Positions 16,988 to 26,156 of a DNA stretch of 52,582 nucleotides are shown here, piece after piece; the first letter of the stretch is position 1, and the number at the start of each line of letters is the position of its first letter. Made by a program: the position numbers and the translations under genes. The stretch is from Mariprofundales bacterium. GTDB taxonomy: Bacteria; Pseudomonadota; Zetaproteobacteria; Mariprofundales; J009. Location: the NCBI GenBank assembly GCA_030950645.1, contig JAUZRF010000087.1:1-52582 (forward strand), read 5' to 3'. The notes beneath the pieces are model-generated. The model made no database searches. It was not told where the DNA came from and saw only the letters and a program-made list of their open reading frames with translations.

Positions 16988-18802
16988 ATGGCTTATCTCT
17001 CAACTGACCGCGTCGCCCACCACTTCTACGATGTCGTGATCATTGGCGCTGGTGGCGCAGGCATGCGTTGTGCACTGCAACTGGCCAATGAGGGCCACCG
17101 GGTGGCGGTGTTAAGCAAGGTTCTGCCTACCCGCTCCCATACCGGTGCCGCGCAAGGCGGTATCAATGCGGCTCTGGGCAATGTGGTCTCCGATCACTGG
17201 CTGTGGCACATGTACGATACGGTCAAGGGCTCCGATTATTTGGGCGATCAGGATGCGATCGAATATATGTGTCGCGCGGCGCCGTTGGTGGTCAAGGAGC
17301 TGGAGCATCTCGGTGTGCCGTTTACGCGTCAGGAGGATGGCCGGATCTACCAACGCGCCTTTGGTGGCCAGATGCGCGAGTTTGGTGAAGGTGGGATTGC
17401 TAAGCGCTCCTGCGCGGTTGCAGATCGGACTGGGCATGCCATTTTACACACCCTGTATCAACAGAACCTGCGCGCCAAAACCAAGATTTACGAGGAGTTT
17501 TTCGCCTTGGATTTGATTACCGATGCCGATGGCTGCCACGGTGTCACCGCGTGGGATATTGCCCAAGGAGCGTATCATCTGTTTCAAGCCAAGGCGATTG
17601 TGTTGGCGACTGGAGGGGCGGGACGAATTTTTCAGACCACCACCAATGCCCATATCAATACTGGCGATGGCGGTGCGCTGGCACTCAATGCTGGTTATCA
17701 GTTAGAGGACATGGAGTTTTTTCAATTTCACCCCACCGGTATTGCTGATGTCGGCCCGTTGATCACCGAAGGGGTGCGTGGCGAAGGTGGCTATCTGCTC
17801 AACTCGGAGGGTGAGCGATTTATGGAACGCTATGCCCCCACCGCTAAGGATCTGGCTAGCCGTGATGTGGTGTCGCGTGCCATCGCATTGGAGATTCGTG
17901 CTGGACGGGGCTGTGGTCCGAACAAGGATTACGCACTGCTTAAGCTTGACCATTTGGGTGAGGAGTTGATCCTCTCCAAACTGCCCAATATCCATCAGTT
18001 AGCACTGCGCTTTGGTGGTGTGGATTGCACTAAGGAGTCGATTCCAGTGCAGCCAACCGCCCACTACACCATGGGCGGTATCCCTGCCAATCGGTTTGGT
18101 GAGGTGGTCTCTACCGATCACGACGATGCCGAAACGGTGGTGCCGGGGCTGTTTGCGATCGGTGAAGCTTCCTGCACCTCGGTGCATGGTGCCAATCGCT
18201 TGGGCTGTAACTCCCTGTTGGAGATTATCGTCTTTGGCCGTGCCTGCGGCAACCGAGTGATGCGGCGCCTCAATGCGCACCGCTACCATGTCACCCTACC
18301 GCCGGATTGTTGGCAGCCGGGGGTGGAGCGGGTGGAACGCTGGTTAGGTGGTGATGATTCCGCTACCGATACCCCATCGGCCAACGCGCCATCGGTAGCC
18401 ACCCTGCGTGAGCAGATGCAGAAGACGATGCAACACCATTTCAGCGTCTACCGCACTGCGGAATCGATGGCTGAGGGGGTGGCCAATATTGAGACGCTCT
18501 ATGCTCAGTTGGCGGATGTGCGTATTTCCGACCATAACCGTCTGTTCAATACCGCGTTGATTGAGGCGATGGAGTTGGAGAATTTGATGCAGCTAGCACG
18601 ATCCACTGCTGCCAGTGCGGCGGCGCGTACCGAATCGCGTGGCGCCCACGCCCACGAGGATCATCCCGAGCGTGATGACATCAACTGGCTCAAACACACC
18701 TTGGCGGGGTTGGATGACGATAAAATCGCACTCGATTACAAGCCAGTACGGATGCAACCGATGACGGTTGAATCGTTTCCACCCAAGAAGCGGGTCTATT
18801 AA
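16988..18802 (+). CDS. sdhA: succinate dehydrogenase flavoprotein subunit
   Basis: 604 residues. The dinucleotide fold [15 protein letters not shown] is at 16-30. The covalent FAD attachment histidine is His51 in [10 protein letters not shown]. The active-site regions [24 protein letters not shown] and [13 protein letters not shown] and the C-terminal [20 protein letters not shown] are intact. It oxidises succinate to fumarate in the TCA cycle and respiratory chain. The His-Pro-Thr-Gly and succinate-binding segments are those of SDH rather than soluble fumarate reductases. Confidence 0.97.
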   Translation: MAYLSTDRVAHHFYDVVIIGAGGAGMRCALQLANEGHRVAVLSKVLPTRSHTGAAQGGINAALGNVVSDHWLWHMYDTVKGSDYLGDQDAIEYMCRAAPLVVKELEHLGVPFTRQEDGRIYQRAFGGQMREFGEGGIAKRSCAVADRTGHAILHTLYQQNLRAKTKIYEEFFALDLITDADGCHGVTAWDIAQGAYHLFQAKAIVLATGGAGRIFQTTTNAHINTGDGGALALNAGYQLEDMEFFQFHPTGIADVGPLITEGVRGEGGYLLNSEGERFMERYAPTAKDLASRDVVSRAIALEIRAGRGCGPNKDYALLKLDHLGEELILSKLPNIHQLALRFGGVDCTKESIPVQPTAHYTMGGIPANRFGEVVSTDHDDAETVVPGLFAIGEASCTSVHGANRLGCNSLLEIIVFGRACGNRVMRRLNAHRYHVTLPPDCWQPGVERVERWLGGDDSATDTPSANAPSVATLREQMQKTMQHHFSVYRTAESMAEGVANIETLYAQLADVRISDHNRLFNTALIEAMELENLMQLARSTAASAAARTESRGAHAHEDHPERDDINWLKHTLAGLDDDKIALDYKPVRMQPMTVESFPPKKRVY

Positions 18803-18806
18803 AACC

Positions 18807-19529
18807 ATGGCTGAAATGATTCTACTCGATATCTTCCGTTTTGATCCTGAGAATCAAAACGATGGTGAAAAATCTGAGCGTATTCAACGCTATGAAGTGC
18901 CAATGGGTAAACTAGGCATGAAACTGCTTGATGCCCTCAATCATATCAAATGGCACATCGATTCCACCCTCACCTTCCGCCGTTCTTGTGGTGAGGGGGT
19001 GTGCGGATCGGATGGCATGAATATCAATGGTATCAATGGTCTAGGGTGCATCACCCCCATTGCTGGTTTGGCGCAACCGATTCGTATCTATCCGCTACCC
19101 AACATGCCGATTATCCGTGACCTGGTGGTGGATACTACCCACTTCTTTGATCAATACCGCCAGATCAAACCATGGTTGCGGAGTGATACCCCAATCCCGG
19201 AGCATGAGCGCCTGCAAACACCGGAGCAGCGTGAGCAACTTGATGGCAAATATGAGTGCATTCTTTGCGCCTGTTGCACCACCTCCTGCCCGTCATGGTG
19301 GTGGAATGGTGATCGCTTCTTAGGCCCTGCCGCGCTGCTGCAAGCCGATCGTTGGATCAGCGATTCGCGTGATGAAGCGACTGGTGAACGGCTTGATGCG
19401 CTGGAGGACAGCTTCAAGCTTTACCGCTGTCACCAGATCATGAACTGTGTCCAAGCCTGCCCCAAAGAGCTCAACCCGACGGCGGCGATTAACCACATCA
19501 AGCGGGCGCTGATTACCCGAAAGAGTTAG
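18807..19529 (+). CDS. sdhB: succinate dehydrogenase iron-sulfur subunit
   Basis: 240 residues from the ATG four bases after the sdhA stop; an upstream in-frame start lies inside sdhA. The [2Fe-2S] site is Cys61, Cys66, Asp69 and Cys81; Asp as third ligand is also found in E. coli SdhB. The [4Fe-4S] and [3Fe-4S] centres use CILCACCTTSCPSWWW (151-166) and CHQIMNCVQACPKELNP. It transfers electrons from SdhA flavin to quinone. Confidence 0.96.
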   Translation: MAEMILLDIFRFDPENQNDGEKSERIQRYEVPMGKLGMKLLDALNHIKWHIDSTLTFRRSCGEGVCGSDGMNINGINGLGCITPIAGLAQPIRIYPLPNMPIIRDLVVDTTHFFDQYRQIKPWLRSDTPIPEHERLQTPEQREQLDGKYECILCACCTTSCPSWWWNGDRFLGPAALLQADRWISDSRDEATGERLDALEDSFKLYRCHQIMNCVQACPKELNPTAAINHIKRALITRKS

Positions 19530-19532
19530 ACG

Positions 19533-19754
19533 ATGGGTAAGTCGGTAGTGCTACGCAAGGCGCTGTTTCACCTCCGTCGCCAGGGCATGTGCGAGCTCGA
19601 TGCCTGGCTGGCTCCATTGGAATCGGTGCTGACTGAGCAGCCGCAACTGGCGGATGATGTTGAGGCGCTTCTCACCCAAGAACCCAACCGATTGCTGGCG
19701 ATGATGGAGGGAAAGCTGCCTATTCCCGTTGCGTTGCGTCCATGGCTGTCTTAA
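19533..19754 (+). CDS. sdhE: SDH flavinylation/assembly factor SdhE
   Basis: 73 residues, the normal size of the SdhE (YgfY/Sdh5) family. RRQGMCELDAWL is a variant of the conserved RRGM-ELD motif that contacts SdhA. It helps attach FAD to SdhA. It follows sdhB by three bases, and its end overlaps the region upstream of the next gene. Confidence 0.88.
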   Translation: MGKSVVLRKALFHLRRQGMCELDAWLAPLESVLTEQPQLADDVEALLTQEPNRLLAMMEGKLPIPVALRPWLS

Positions 19755-19813
19755 GCATGCACCGTGGAGGCGCGGAGGCGCGGAGCAACAGAGAAAATCT
19801 TGGTGAAATCGCC

Positions 19814-20623
19814 ATGCCCGCGCAGAGGGGCATGCGATGCTTTGGCCTAGTTGTTCTATTCGCGCTCCTGCTCACCGGCTGCCAGCAGGACAGAACGAAG
19901 GCGCTTGTCCCCGCCGATGCGGTTCCGGCCACCTCCACCACCCTCTATCTTGATCCTCCACAGCTTGATCTGGGTGAGGTGGATGGCAGCAAGCCGATTC
20001 AAGCTACCCTGCTGCTACGCAATATCAGCGATCACGCAACGATGGTGGGATCAGTGCAAAGCTCATGCGGCTGCACCAATGCCCGGCTGGAGAGCACACT
20101 GTTGCCGCCTCAGGGTTTTAGCCCACTCCATGTCACCATCGATCCGTTTGCCAAGCGCGGTGAGGTACACAAACTGGTGACCATCACCGATCAGACCGGA
20201 GCGGTCACCCGCAGCACCATCACCATGCGGGTGCGCCCATCGACCCATGCCATGGGAATCGATCCCATGGGACTCGATCCGGGAGCCCATGCGATGGGAA
20301 TCGATCCCATAGGAGCCCATGCGATGGGCAAGAGGGAAAGCCTGTTCGCAGGAAAGTGTGCCAAGTGCCATGCCGCCCCAGCACGAGGGTTGCGGCAGGG
20401 GAAGGCGATCTACCGTGCAGTTTGTATCATGTGCCACGGCAAGAATGGAAAAGGTGGTTATGCGCCGGCACTCAAGGGTAAGCGTTCTGACGCGCTATTC
20501 GCCATCATCACGCATGGTGCAGGCAATCCCGCCATGCCGGCCTTTGCCCGTGAACACGGTGGACCGCTATCGCCAGCGCAAATCCGTGCGCTTACCTCCT
20601 GGTTATCGCACGGTGCGCATTGA
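19814..20623 (+). CDS. lipoprotein with DUF1573 domain fused to a cytochrome c
   Basis: 269 residues from the ATG at 19814 (19832 is an alternative start). A lipoprotein signal ends in LLLTGC (Cys23). Residues ~45-140 form a DUF1573 domain (LDLGEVDGSKP, SSCGCT at about 84-89). Residues ~144-172 are a low-complexity linker that repeats HAMGIDP/GAHAMG. The last ~95 residues carry two heme-attachment motifs, CAKCH (182-186) and CIMCH (204-208), and NPAMPAF, which may give an axial Met. It is a periplasm-facing electron-transfer candidate. It directly follows sdhE, so coupling to respiration is plausible, but no partner is known. The linker DNA is itself a set of short palindromic repeats. Confidence 0.8.
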   Translation: MPAQRGMRCFGLVVLFALLLTGCQQDRTKALVPADAVPATSTTLYLDPPQLDLGEVDGSKPIQATLLLRNISDHATMVGSVQSSCGCTNARLESTLLPPQGFSPLHVTIDPFAKRGEVHKLVTITDQTGAVTRSTITMRVRPSTHAMGIDPMGLDPGAHAMGIDPIGAHAMGKRESLFAGKCAKCHAAPARGLRQGKAIYRAVCIMCHGKNGKGGYAPALKGKRSDALFAIITHGAGNPAMPAFAREHGGPLSPAQIRALTSWLSHGAH

Positions 20624-20694
20624 GTCCCCTAACGCATTGAGCTTACCCCCCCTGTGAGCTAGCCTTCTCCGCATATTGGCGGCGGCGCATCAAC

Positions 20695-20782
20695 GGAAGG
20701 GTGGCAGAGTGGCCGAATGCACCGGTCTTGAAAACCGGCAATGGGAAACCATTCGTGGGTTCAAATCCCACCCCTTCCGCCA
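20695..20782 (+). tRNA. tRNA-Ser (anticodon UGA)
   Basis: The acceptor stem GGAAGGG pairs with CCCTTCC, followed by discriminator G and an encoded CCA. The anticodon arm CCGGT-CTTGAAA-ACCGG shows TGA. A long variable arm (CAATGGGAAACCATTC) is typical of serine tRNAs, and the T arm is GTGGG-TTCAAAT-CCCAC. Confidence 0.96.
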
Positions 20783-20840
20783 TTGCCATGTATATTTTCG
20801 ATCCATGCGCGGAATCCGTTAGCGCCTAGCAACCCTCTTT

Positions 20841-20992
20841 GTAACTACTCAGCACCCATTGAAAACATCCCGTAACTGCTCAGATCGCTTCCGGTTTTTC
20901 TGATAGCAAGGCGAAAAAGCGGAGTTTACTACTGTCAATGCGCATTTTTCAACGCCGCTATCGGGAAAACCGGGAGTGAGCTGAGTAGTTAC
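20841..20992 (+). mobile_element. 152-bp repeat family, full copy with perfect 8-bp duplication
   Basis: GTAACTACTCAG at the left, CTGAGTAGTTAC at the right, flanked on both sides by CCCTCTTT (20833-20840 and 20993-21000). It carries the CACCCATTGAAAACATCCC variant of the left segment. It lies between tRNA-Ser and the 3' end of pmbA. Confidence 0.93.
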
Positions 20993-21013
20993 CCCTCTTT
21001 ATGGTTGGAGACC

Positions 21014-22396
21014 CTATTGTCCGGCAACGGTCATTCCTGCGATTGCGATGCTGGGGACAGCGCTGGATCCGAACCAAGTCAGGTCCGCGCCAACATGCGT
21101 CACTTGAGCAAACATCTGCTTAAGGTTTCCGGCGATGGTAATGCCCTGCACCGGGCGTGTGAGTATCCCGTTTTCGATCAGAAATCCGCTGGCACCACGC
21201 GAATAGTCACCAGTGATGCCATTGATGCCGAAGCCGATCAATTCGGTGACCAGCAGGCCGTTGCCGATCTCCGCCACCATCGCCTGTTGGGACAGGGTGC
21301 CGGGCTGCCAGATCAGGTTGGAGGCTCCGATAGCGATATCCCCAGTTAGCCCGCGTTTGGCACTGCCGGTGGGGGGCTGTTGGAGCCGTTTAGCGGCGTA
21401 GCGGTCGGTGAGGAAGCACGCCAATACGCCGTCTGCAATCAGGCGATTGCTGTGGCAACGCGTCCCTTCGCCATCAAATAGGCGGTTGCCTAGCCCCTGC
21501 GGATGGTTGGGGATATCATCAATACAGACGCTATTCGGGAACAGCGATTGCCCTAGTGCATCGGTGAGAAACGAGCGTTGTTGTAGCACCGCGCGACCAT
21601 TGATCGCTGAGGTCAGGTGGCCAAGCAGCGAGGTGGCGGTACGCGGCTCAAACACCACCGTGGTCTTGCCACTTGCCATGGTGCCGGGATTCAATCGCCG
21701 CACTACCCTTTGCGCCGCTTCGTTGGCGATCTGTTCGGGCGAATGGAGATCCGCGGCATGCAGCGCTTGATGCCAGCTATAATCGCGCTGCATCCCCTCA
21801 CCGCTACCTGCGATCACCGACACACTCAGTGAGGCCGAACCCTTGTGGTAAAGGGCAGCGAAGCCGTCGCTGGAGCAGTAGGCCATGTGACTACTACCAA
21901 AGCCCGCATCTGCCCCTTCACTATTGTTGATGGCGTGGTCGTAGGCGAGTGCGGTCTCCTCACAAGCCAACGCTGCTGCCTTGGCCTGCTCTAGGCTCCA
22001 GCCAGCATTCGTATGGTCATGCGTCTGCTGCCAGCCATGCAGTTCAGCTTGCGAGGGGTGGTCGGCACCAATCGGCGGCACAGCATCGGGATCAGGCTCG
22101 GAGATACGCGCCATGGCGATCACCTGCTGCGCCAGTTTATGCAGACCATCGGCAGATAGATCCGAGGTGGATGCGGTAGCGAACGCCATGCCGCAGCCTT
22201 GTTTTTGGTGGTTTTCTGCGGGGGTTGCGACAAAGGCGCGCAGGCCAATGCCGCAGGAATCCTCGCGTTCCACCGACTCCACCGCACCATTGCGTACCGC
22301 AATGGAATCCCCACTGTTGGCAACCGCAATGGCGTCCGCATGGATCGCTCCAGCCTCGGTTGCGATAGCGATAAGTTGCTCGGTTGCGCCATTCAT
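21014..22396 (-). CDS. pmbA: TldE/PmbA, partner subunit of the TldD protease
   Basis: 460 residues, family-typical length. N-terminal segment DAIAVANSGDSIAVRNGAVESVEREDS; C-terminal LIGFGINGITGDYSRGASG followed by FLIENG and TIAGNL, the PmbA signature. TldE lacks the metal-binding HExxH and forms a heterodimer with TldD. The complex degrades unfolded peptides and matures some modified peptides such as microcins. Its ATG overlaps the tldD stop in an ATGA arrangement, so the pair is translated together. Confidence 0.93.
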   Translation of the reverse strand: MNGATEQLIAIATEAGAIHADAIAVANSGDSIAVRNGAVESVEREDSCGIGLRAFVATPAENHQKQGCGMAFATASTSDLSADGLHKLAQQVIAMARISEPDPDAVPPIGADHPSQAELHGWQQTHDHTNAGWSLEQAKAAALACEETALAYDHAINNSEGADAGFGSSHMAYCSSDGFAALYHKGSASLSVSVIAGSGEGMQRDYSWHQALHAADLHSPEQIANEAAQRVVRRLNPGTMASGKTTVVFEPRTATSLLGHLTSAINGRAVLQQRSFLTDALGQSLFPNSVCIDDIPNHPQGLGNRLFDGEGTRCHSNRLIADGVLACFLTDRYAAKRLQQPPTGSAKRGLTGDIAIGASNLIWQPGTLSQQAMVAEIGNGLLVTELIGFGINGITGDYSRGASGFLIENGILTRPVQGITIAGNLKQMFAQVTHVGADLTWFGSSAVPSIAIAGMTVAGQ

Positions 22397-23814
22397 GTCT
22401 GGGTTCCTCCCACGGTTAGTTCATCGATTCGGATGGTGGGAAGCCCAACACCGACCGGCACCGATTGTCCACCCTTGCCGCAGGTGCCGACTCCGGGATC
22501 CAGTGCCAAATCGTTGCCGATCATCGACACCTTGTGCAGCACTTCATGGCCGGAGCCGATCAGTGTCGCCCCTTTGACGGGGTATTGAATGACACCGTTC
22601 TCCACATAGTAGGCTTCTGAGGTGGTGAAGACGAATTTTCCTGAGGTGATATCGACCTGGCCGCCACCGAAATTGACCGCATAGATACCGCGATCCAGCG
22701 AGGCCAGCACATCTTCAGGGGTGTCATTGCCTGCCAGCATGAAGGTGTTGGTCATGCGCGGTTGAATCGGGTGGGCATAGGATTCACGGCGGCCGTTGCC
22801 GGTCGACTGCATGCCCATGAGGCGGGCGTTTTGGCGGTCACAGAGGTAGCCAATCAGAATGCCGTCCTCGATCAGCACCGTGCGCTGGCTTGGCGTGCCT
22901 TCATCGTCAATAGTCAGCGAGCCGCGCCGTTCGGCGATGGAGCCATCGTCCACCACCGTGATGCCGCGCGCCGCCACCTGTTTGCCGAGCTTATCGGCAA
23001 ATACTGAGGTGCCTTTGCGGTTGAAGTCTCCCTCCAGCCCGTGGCCGATCGCCTCGTGGAGCAGAATTCCTGGCCAGCCTGAGCCGAGCACCACGGGCAT
23101 GGTTCCCGCTGGTGCCGCATGCGCGCCTAGGTTGAGTGTCGCGAGCCGCACCGCCTCGCGCACCCATCGCTGCGGCCCATCACCGTCAATGAGGCGCTGC
23201 AACGAGAACCGGCCGCCACCGCCAGCACTGCCGGTCTCTCGTTGGCCGTTTTCCTCAACCACTACCGACACATTGAGGCGCACCAGTGGTCGCACATCGT
23301 GGAGGTGGGCGCCATCCATGCGCACAATGTGGATGTCGGAGAAGGTGGAGGAGATGCTGGCAAAGACCTGCCGCACCCGTGGATCCAGCCCACGTGCCAG
23401 TCCGTCAAGCTGCTCTAGCAACGCTTTGCGTTGGCTAAAATCCACCCCATCGGCGGGATTTACTGCTTGATAGAGGCTGGGAACGGCGATGCCCGCATGA
23501 ATATTGACCGGCGCAGCATTGCCACCATCCCCAGCGATTGCTCGCGCCGACTTCGCGGCTTGCAACAGTGCAGCTGGCTCTAGGCGATCAGTAAAGGCAT
23601 GACCTGCCGCCTCCCCTTTGATCACCCGCGCACCGATCCCCTGGCGACTAGAGGCCGAGATATGTTTTACCCGCCCCTCCTCCAGCGCCAGCGATTCGGA
23701 ACTGGCACTTTGCAGGTAGAGATCGCCGTCATCGGCATCGGCTGGCAGCATGTGAGATAGGGTGTGTTGAAGCGCTTCCTCAGCGATGGGAAGCACGGAA
23801 TGGTATTGACTCAT
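22393..23814 (-). CDS. tldD: metalloprotease TldD
   Basis: 473 residues. The zinc-binding HEAIGH is at 253-258, followed by GLEGDFNRKGTSVF; the third-ligand region lies near the C-terminus (GGGQVDITSGKFVFTTSEAYYVENG). It forms a heterodimer with the overlapping pmbA product. The ATG at 23814 is the first in frame. An hsdM-like fragment begins about 40 bases upstream on the opposite strand. Confidence 0.95.
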   Translation of the reverse strand: MSQYHSVLPIAEEALQHTLSHMLPADADDGDLYLQSASSESLALEEGRVKHISASSRQGIGARVIKGEAAGHAFTDRLEPAALLQAAKSARAIAGDGGNAAPVNIHAGIAVPSLYQAVNPADGVDFSQRKALLEQLDGLARGLDPRVRQVFASISSTFSDIHIVRMDGAHLHDVRPLVRLNVSVVVEENGQRETGSAGGGGRFSLQRLIDGDGPQRWVREAVRLATLNLGAHAAPAGTMPVVLGSGWPGILLHEAIGHGLEGDFNRKGTSVFADKLGKQVAARGITVVDDGSIAERRGSLTIDDEGTPSQRTVLIEDGILIGYLCDRQNARLMGMQSTGNGRRESYAHPIQPRMTNTFMLAGNDTPEDVLASLDRGIYAVNFGGGQVDITSGKFVFTTSEAYYVENGVIQYPVKGATLIGSGHEVLHKVSMIGNDLALDPGVGTCGKGGQSVPVGVGLPTIRIDELTVGGTQT

Positions 23815-23856
23815 CGGTTGATGGTAGCCGGTAGCGCGTTGGTGACAAGGAGGATC

Positions 23857-23973
23857 AGCCTGACCGATCTGGATAATCTACCCGACCCCGATGATCTGGC
23901 GCGGGAGATGATCAAGAATATGGCGGCGGGTTTGGAGCGTTTCAGGGCGGTGCGCAATAGCCTTGAACGGTAA
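23857..23973 (+). pseudogene. possible 3' remnant of a type I restriction methylase gene (hsdM)
   Basis: The frame reads SLTDLDNLPDPDDLAREMIK followed by NMAAGLERFRAVRNSLER and stops at TAA 23971. HsdM and related N6-adenine methylases often end in LDxLPDPxxLAxEIxExLxAALEQF. No start, SAM or NPPY motif precedes it; upstream it runs into tldD on the other strand. It is probably a relic of a lost restriction system, though chance similarity cannot be ruled out for 38 residues. Confidence 0.4.
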
Positions 23974-24094
23974 CAGGATTATGCGCCAGATCTGATTACA
24001 GACATGATCACCCTTTGGTGCTAGGGGTGCATTCATGTAGGTTTCGACCTTTGGCTCGGTAGAGTCAGCAATGCGACGGTAGGGGAGTGGTGCA

Positions 24095-25021
24095 ATGATG
24101 ATGAATTTTGCAGAGAGAGATGGTTGGATCTGGATGGATGGCGAAATGGTGCCGTGGCGTGATGCCAAGGTGCATGTTCTTACCCACACCCTCCATTATG
24201 GGATGGGCGTTTTCGAGGGTGTGCGCGCCTACGAAACGGACAAGGGTGCGGCCATTTTTCGGCTTGATGAGCATACCAATCGGCTATTTCGTTCGGCCAA
24301 AATTATGAATATGCCGATGCCCTTTGATCACGCTACCATCCAGCAGGCACAGATAGACTCCGTGCGTAAAAACGGATTGAAGTCCGCCTATTTGCGTCCG
24401 ATTGTCTTCTATGGCTCCGAAGGAATGGGGCTTCGTGCCGATAATCTCAAGGTACATGTTGCGATAGCTGCCTGGGAGTGGGGAGCATATTTAGGAGAGG
24501 ATGCGATCAATAATGGAATCCGTATTCGCACCTCCTCTTACACCCGTCACCATGTGAATATCTCAATGTGCAAGGCCAAAGCGTGTGGTAACTACATCAA
24601 CTCGATGCTGGCGCTGACCGAGGCGCTACGCGATGGTTATGATGAAACGCTACTGCTCGATGTGGAAGGTTTTGTTGCGGAAGGTAGCGGTGAGAATATC
24701 TTTATTCTGCGTGATAATGTGCTCTACACCCCTGATTTGACCTCGGCACTAGATGGCATTACTCGCGCTACTATCATGCAGTTGGCGACAGAGGGTGGCA
24801 TTAAAGTGGTGGAGAAACGCATTACCCGCGATGAGGTCTATATTGCGGATGAGGCGTTTTTTACCGGCACCGCAGCGGAGGTCACACCGATTCGCGAAGT
24901 GGATGGCAGAACCATCGGTACAGGCAAGCCCGGCGCGATTACCAAGGTGCTGCAAGAGACCTATTTTGACTCGGTACATGGCAAGGACACCGTTCACCAC
25001 CACTGGCTCACGGTGGTATAA
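24095..25021 (+). CDS. ilvE: branched-chain amino acid aminotransferase
   Basis: 308 residues, fold type IV PLP enzyme. The Schiff-base lysine is Lys162 in AKACGNYINS. HTLHYGMGVFEGVRAY, RPIVFYGSEGMG and GFVAEGSGENIF are typical of bacterial IlvE. It makes valine, leucine and isoleucine from their oxo acids with glutamate. ilvD, of the same pathway, is at 48.6 kb. The ATG is preceded by GGGGAG about eight bases upstream. It is convergent with the EamA gene, separated by 15 bases. Confidence 0.93.
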   Translation: MMMNFAERDGWIWMDGEMVPWRDAKVHVLTHTLHYGMGVFEGVRAYETDKGAAIFRLDEHTNRLFRSAKIMNMPMPFDHATIQQAQIDSVRKNGLKSAYLRPIVFYGSEGMGLRADNLKVHVAIAAWEWGAYLGEDAINNGIRIRTSSYTRHHVNISMCKAKACGNYINSMLALTEALRDGYDETLLLDVEGFVAEGSGENIFILRDNVLYTPDLTSALDGITRATIMQLATEGGIKVVEKRITRDEVYIADEAFFTGTAAEVTPIREVDGRTIGTGKPGAITKVLQETYFDSVHGKDTVHHHWLTVV

Positions 25022-25036
25022 ATGGCAGTGAATGCG

Positions 25037-25936
25037 CTATTCGGTGACGGTGCCTTTTTTGAGAGAGTCGTGGTGGTGGATCAGCAAACCAATACCGCCG
25101 AGGATGGCTGCTGAGGCCACAATAATGCGGAGCGTGATGGGCTCGGCGAGCAGTATTGCGCCTCCCAATGCCGTGAGTACCGGCACGCAGAGCTGAACCG
25201 TGGCCGCTTGGGTGGCGCGGAGGGCGGGTAGCGCCTCGTACCAGATCACATAGCCCAAACCTGAGGTGATTGCGCCTGAAAGCAGCGCATAGCCGACACC
25301 GTTTGCATCCCACGATGCGCCTGGTGCGGCGATTAGACTCAGTACTACGGCCAGTGGTACCGCGCGTAAGAAATTCCCTGCGGTGGTGTTGATTGGGTTG
25401 CGGCCTTTGTTGGCGTTGGATTTCCCTAGCAGTGAATAGATACCCCACGCCACTCCCGATGTCAGCATCAGGAGTGAGGCTCCCAGTGGTGGCGGTGCCA
25501 ATCCGGGAAGTAGCAGCCCAACCATTCCCGCCAGTGCGATCAGTAGACCAACAATCTGCCACCGCTGCAATCGCTCCCCAGATGCGATGCCGTGGCCGGT
25601 CATGGTGGCGTGAATGGCACCGTAGAGGAGTAGAGCCCCGGTGGCTGCCGACAGGCTCCTGTAGGCAAAAGAGAAGCCCGCTGCATAGACAAAGAGCGCG
25701 CCAGCGGAGCGCCAATCGCCATCGATTTGCGATGCCCCACTGCGCCAGCGTACGATGATCCACAGCATGACCGCACCAGAAAGTAGCCGCAGCGAGGTGA
25801 AGCTGGCGGCATCAATCGCGGTATGTTTTAACGCCTCACGGCACAGCAGCGAGTTGGCGGCGAAAGCAAGCATGGCCAAGGTGGTTAGCACGATGGTGCG
25901 CTTGGAATCATCTAATCGCAATCGCAGACGCTCCAA
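25037..25936 (-). CDS. EamA/DMT-family permease
   Basis: 299 residues with ten hydrophobic helices in two repeats of five, as in drug/metabolite transporters of the RhaT/EamA type. FAANSLLCREAL in helix 1 and AITSGLGYVIWYEALP/ATVQLCVPVLTALGGAI in the second half are characteristic. It is an inner-membrane exporter of unknown substrate. No ATG precedes the first helix; a TTG at 25936 is the only upstream start before a stop, so the start is uncertain. That region overlaps the tail of an ABC-ATPase relic. Confidence 0.85.
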   Translation of the reverse strand: MERLRLRLDDSKRTIVLTTLAMLAFAANSLLCREALKHTAIDAASFTSLRLLSGAVMLWIIVRWRSGASQIDGDWRSAGALFVYAAGFSFAYRSLSAATGALLLYGAIHATMTGHGIASGERLQRWQIVGLLIALAGMVGLLLPGLAPPPLGASLLMLTSGVAWGIYSLLGKSNANKGRNPINTTAGNFLRAVPLAVVLSLIAAPGASWDANGVGYALLSGAITSGLGYVIWYEALPALRATQAATVQLCVPVLTALGGAILLAEPITLRIIVASAAILGGIGLLIHHHDSLKKGTVTE

Positions 25937-26030
25937 CGCAGGTACTCACGGGTCTCTAGCCGTTGTGGATGATCAAGCAGTTCCGCGCCTTGCTCAATCA
26001 CTCGCCCATTGCAGATGAATATCACCATAT
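25912..26030 (-). pseudogene. C-terminal remnant of an ABC transporter ATPase (PstB-like)
   Basis: Minus strand, the frame reads ADMVIFICNGRVIEQGAELL then DHPQRLETREYLRW and stops at TAG 25912. This is the end pattern of PstB-like and polar amino acid ABC ATPases (AD-V-FL--G-IIE-G, P---TR-YL). Walker, Q-loop and signature motifs are missing. It abuts a periplasmic binding protein fragment, so the middle of an operon seems deleted. Confidence 0.55.
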
Positions 26031-26147
26031 CGGCGAGACGCCGTGATGTACAATACTGGCGATCCCTACCCCAGAACCACCGCCGGAAACGGTGATTGTG
26101 ATCTCTGGGTGTAATTGGTGGTAGGCCTTAGCCGCCGTTGATACCAT
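26022..26147 (-). pseudogene. fragment of a phosphate-binding protein gene (PstS-like)
   Basis: Minus strand, the frame reads AAKAYHQLHPEITITVSGGG followed by SGVGIASIVHHG and ends at TGA soon after. The GGGSG-GI motif after PxITI is typical of PstS-type substrate-binding proteins. The signal peptide and nearly the whole protein are absent; its upstream side meets a truncated repeat element and its downstream side the ABC ATPase tail. Confidence 0.5.
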
Positions 26148-26156
26148 GGGAAAAAT

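Noticed and set aside
19742-19813. Longer start for the DUF1573-cytochrome protein
   Set aside because: The extra residues precede a clear lipoprotein signal and overlap sdhE; the stretch is GGAGGCGC repeat DNA.
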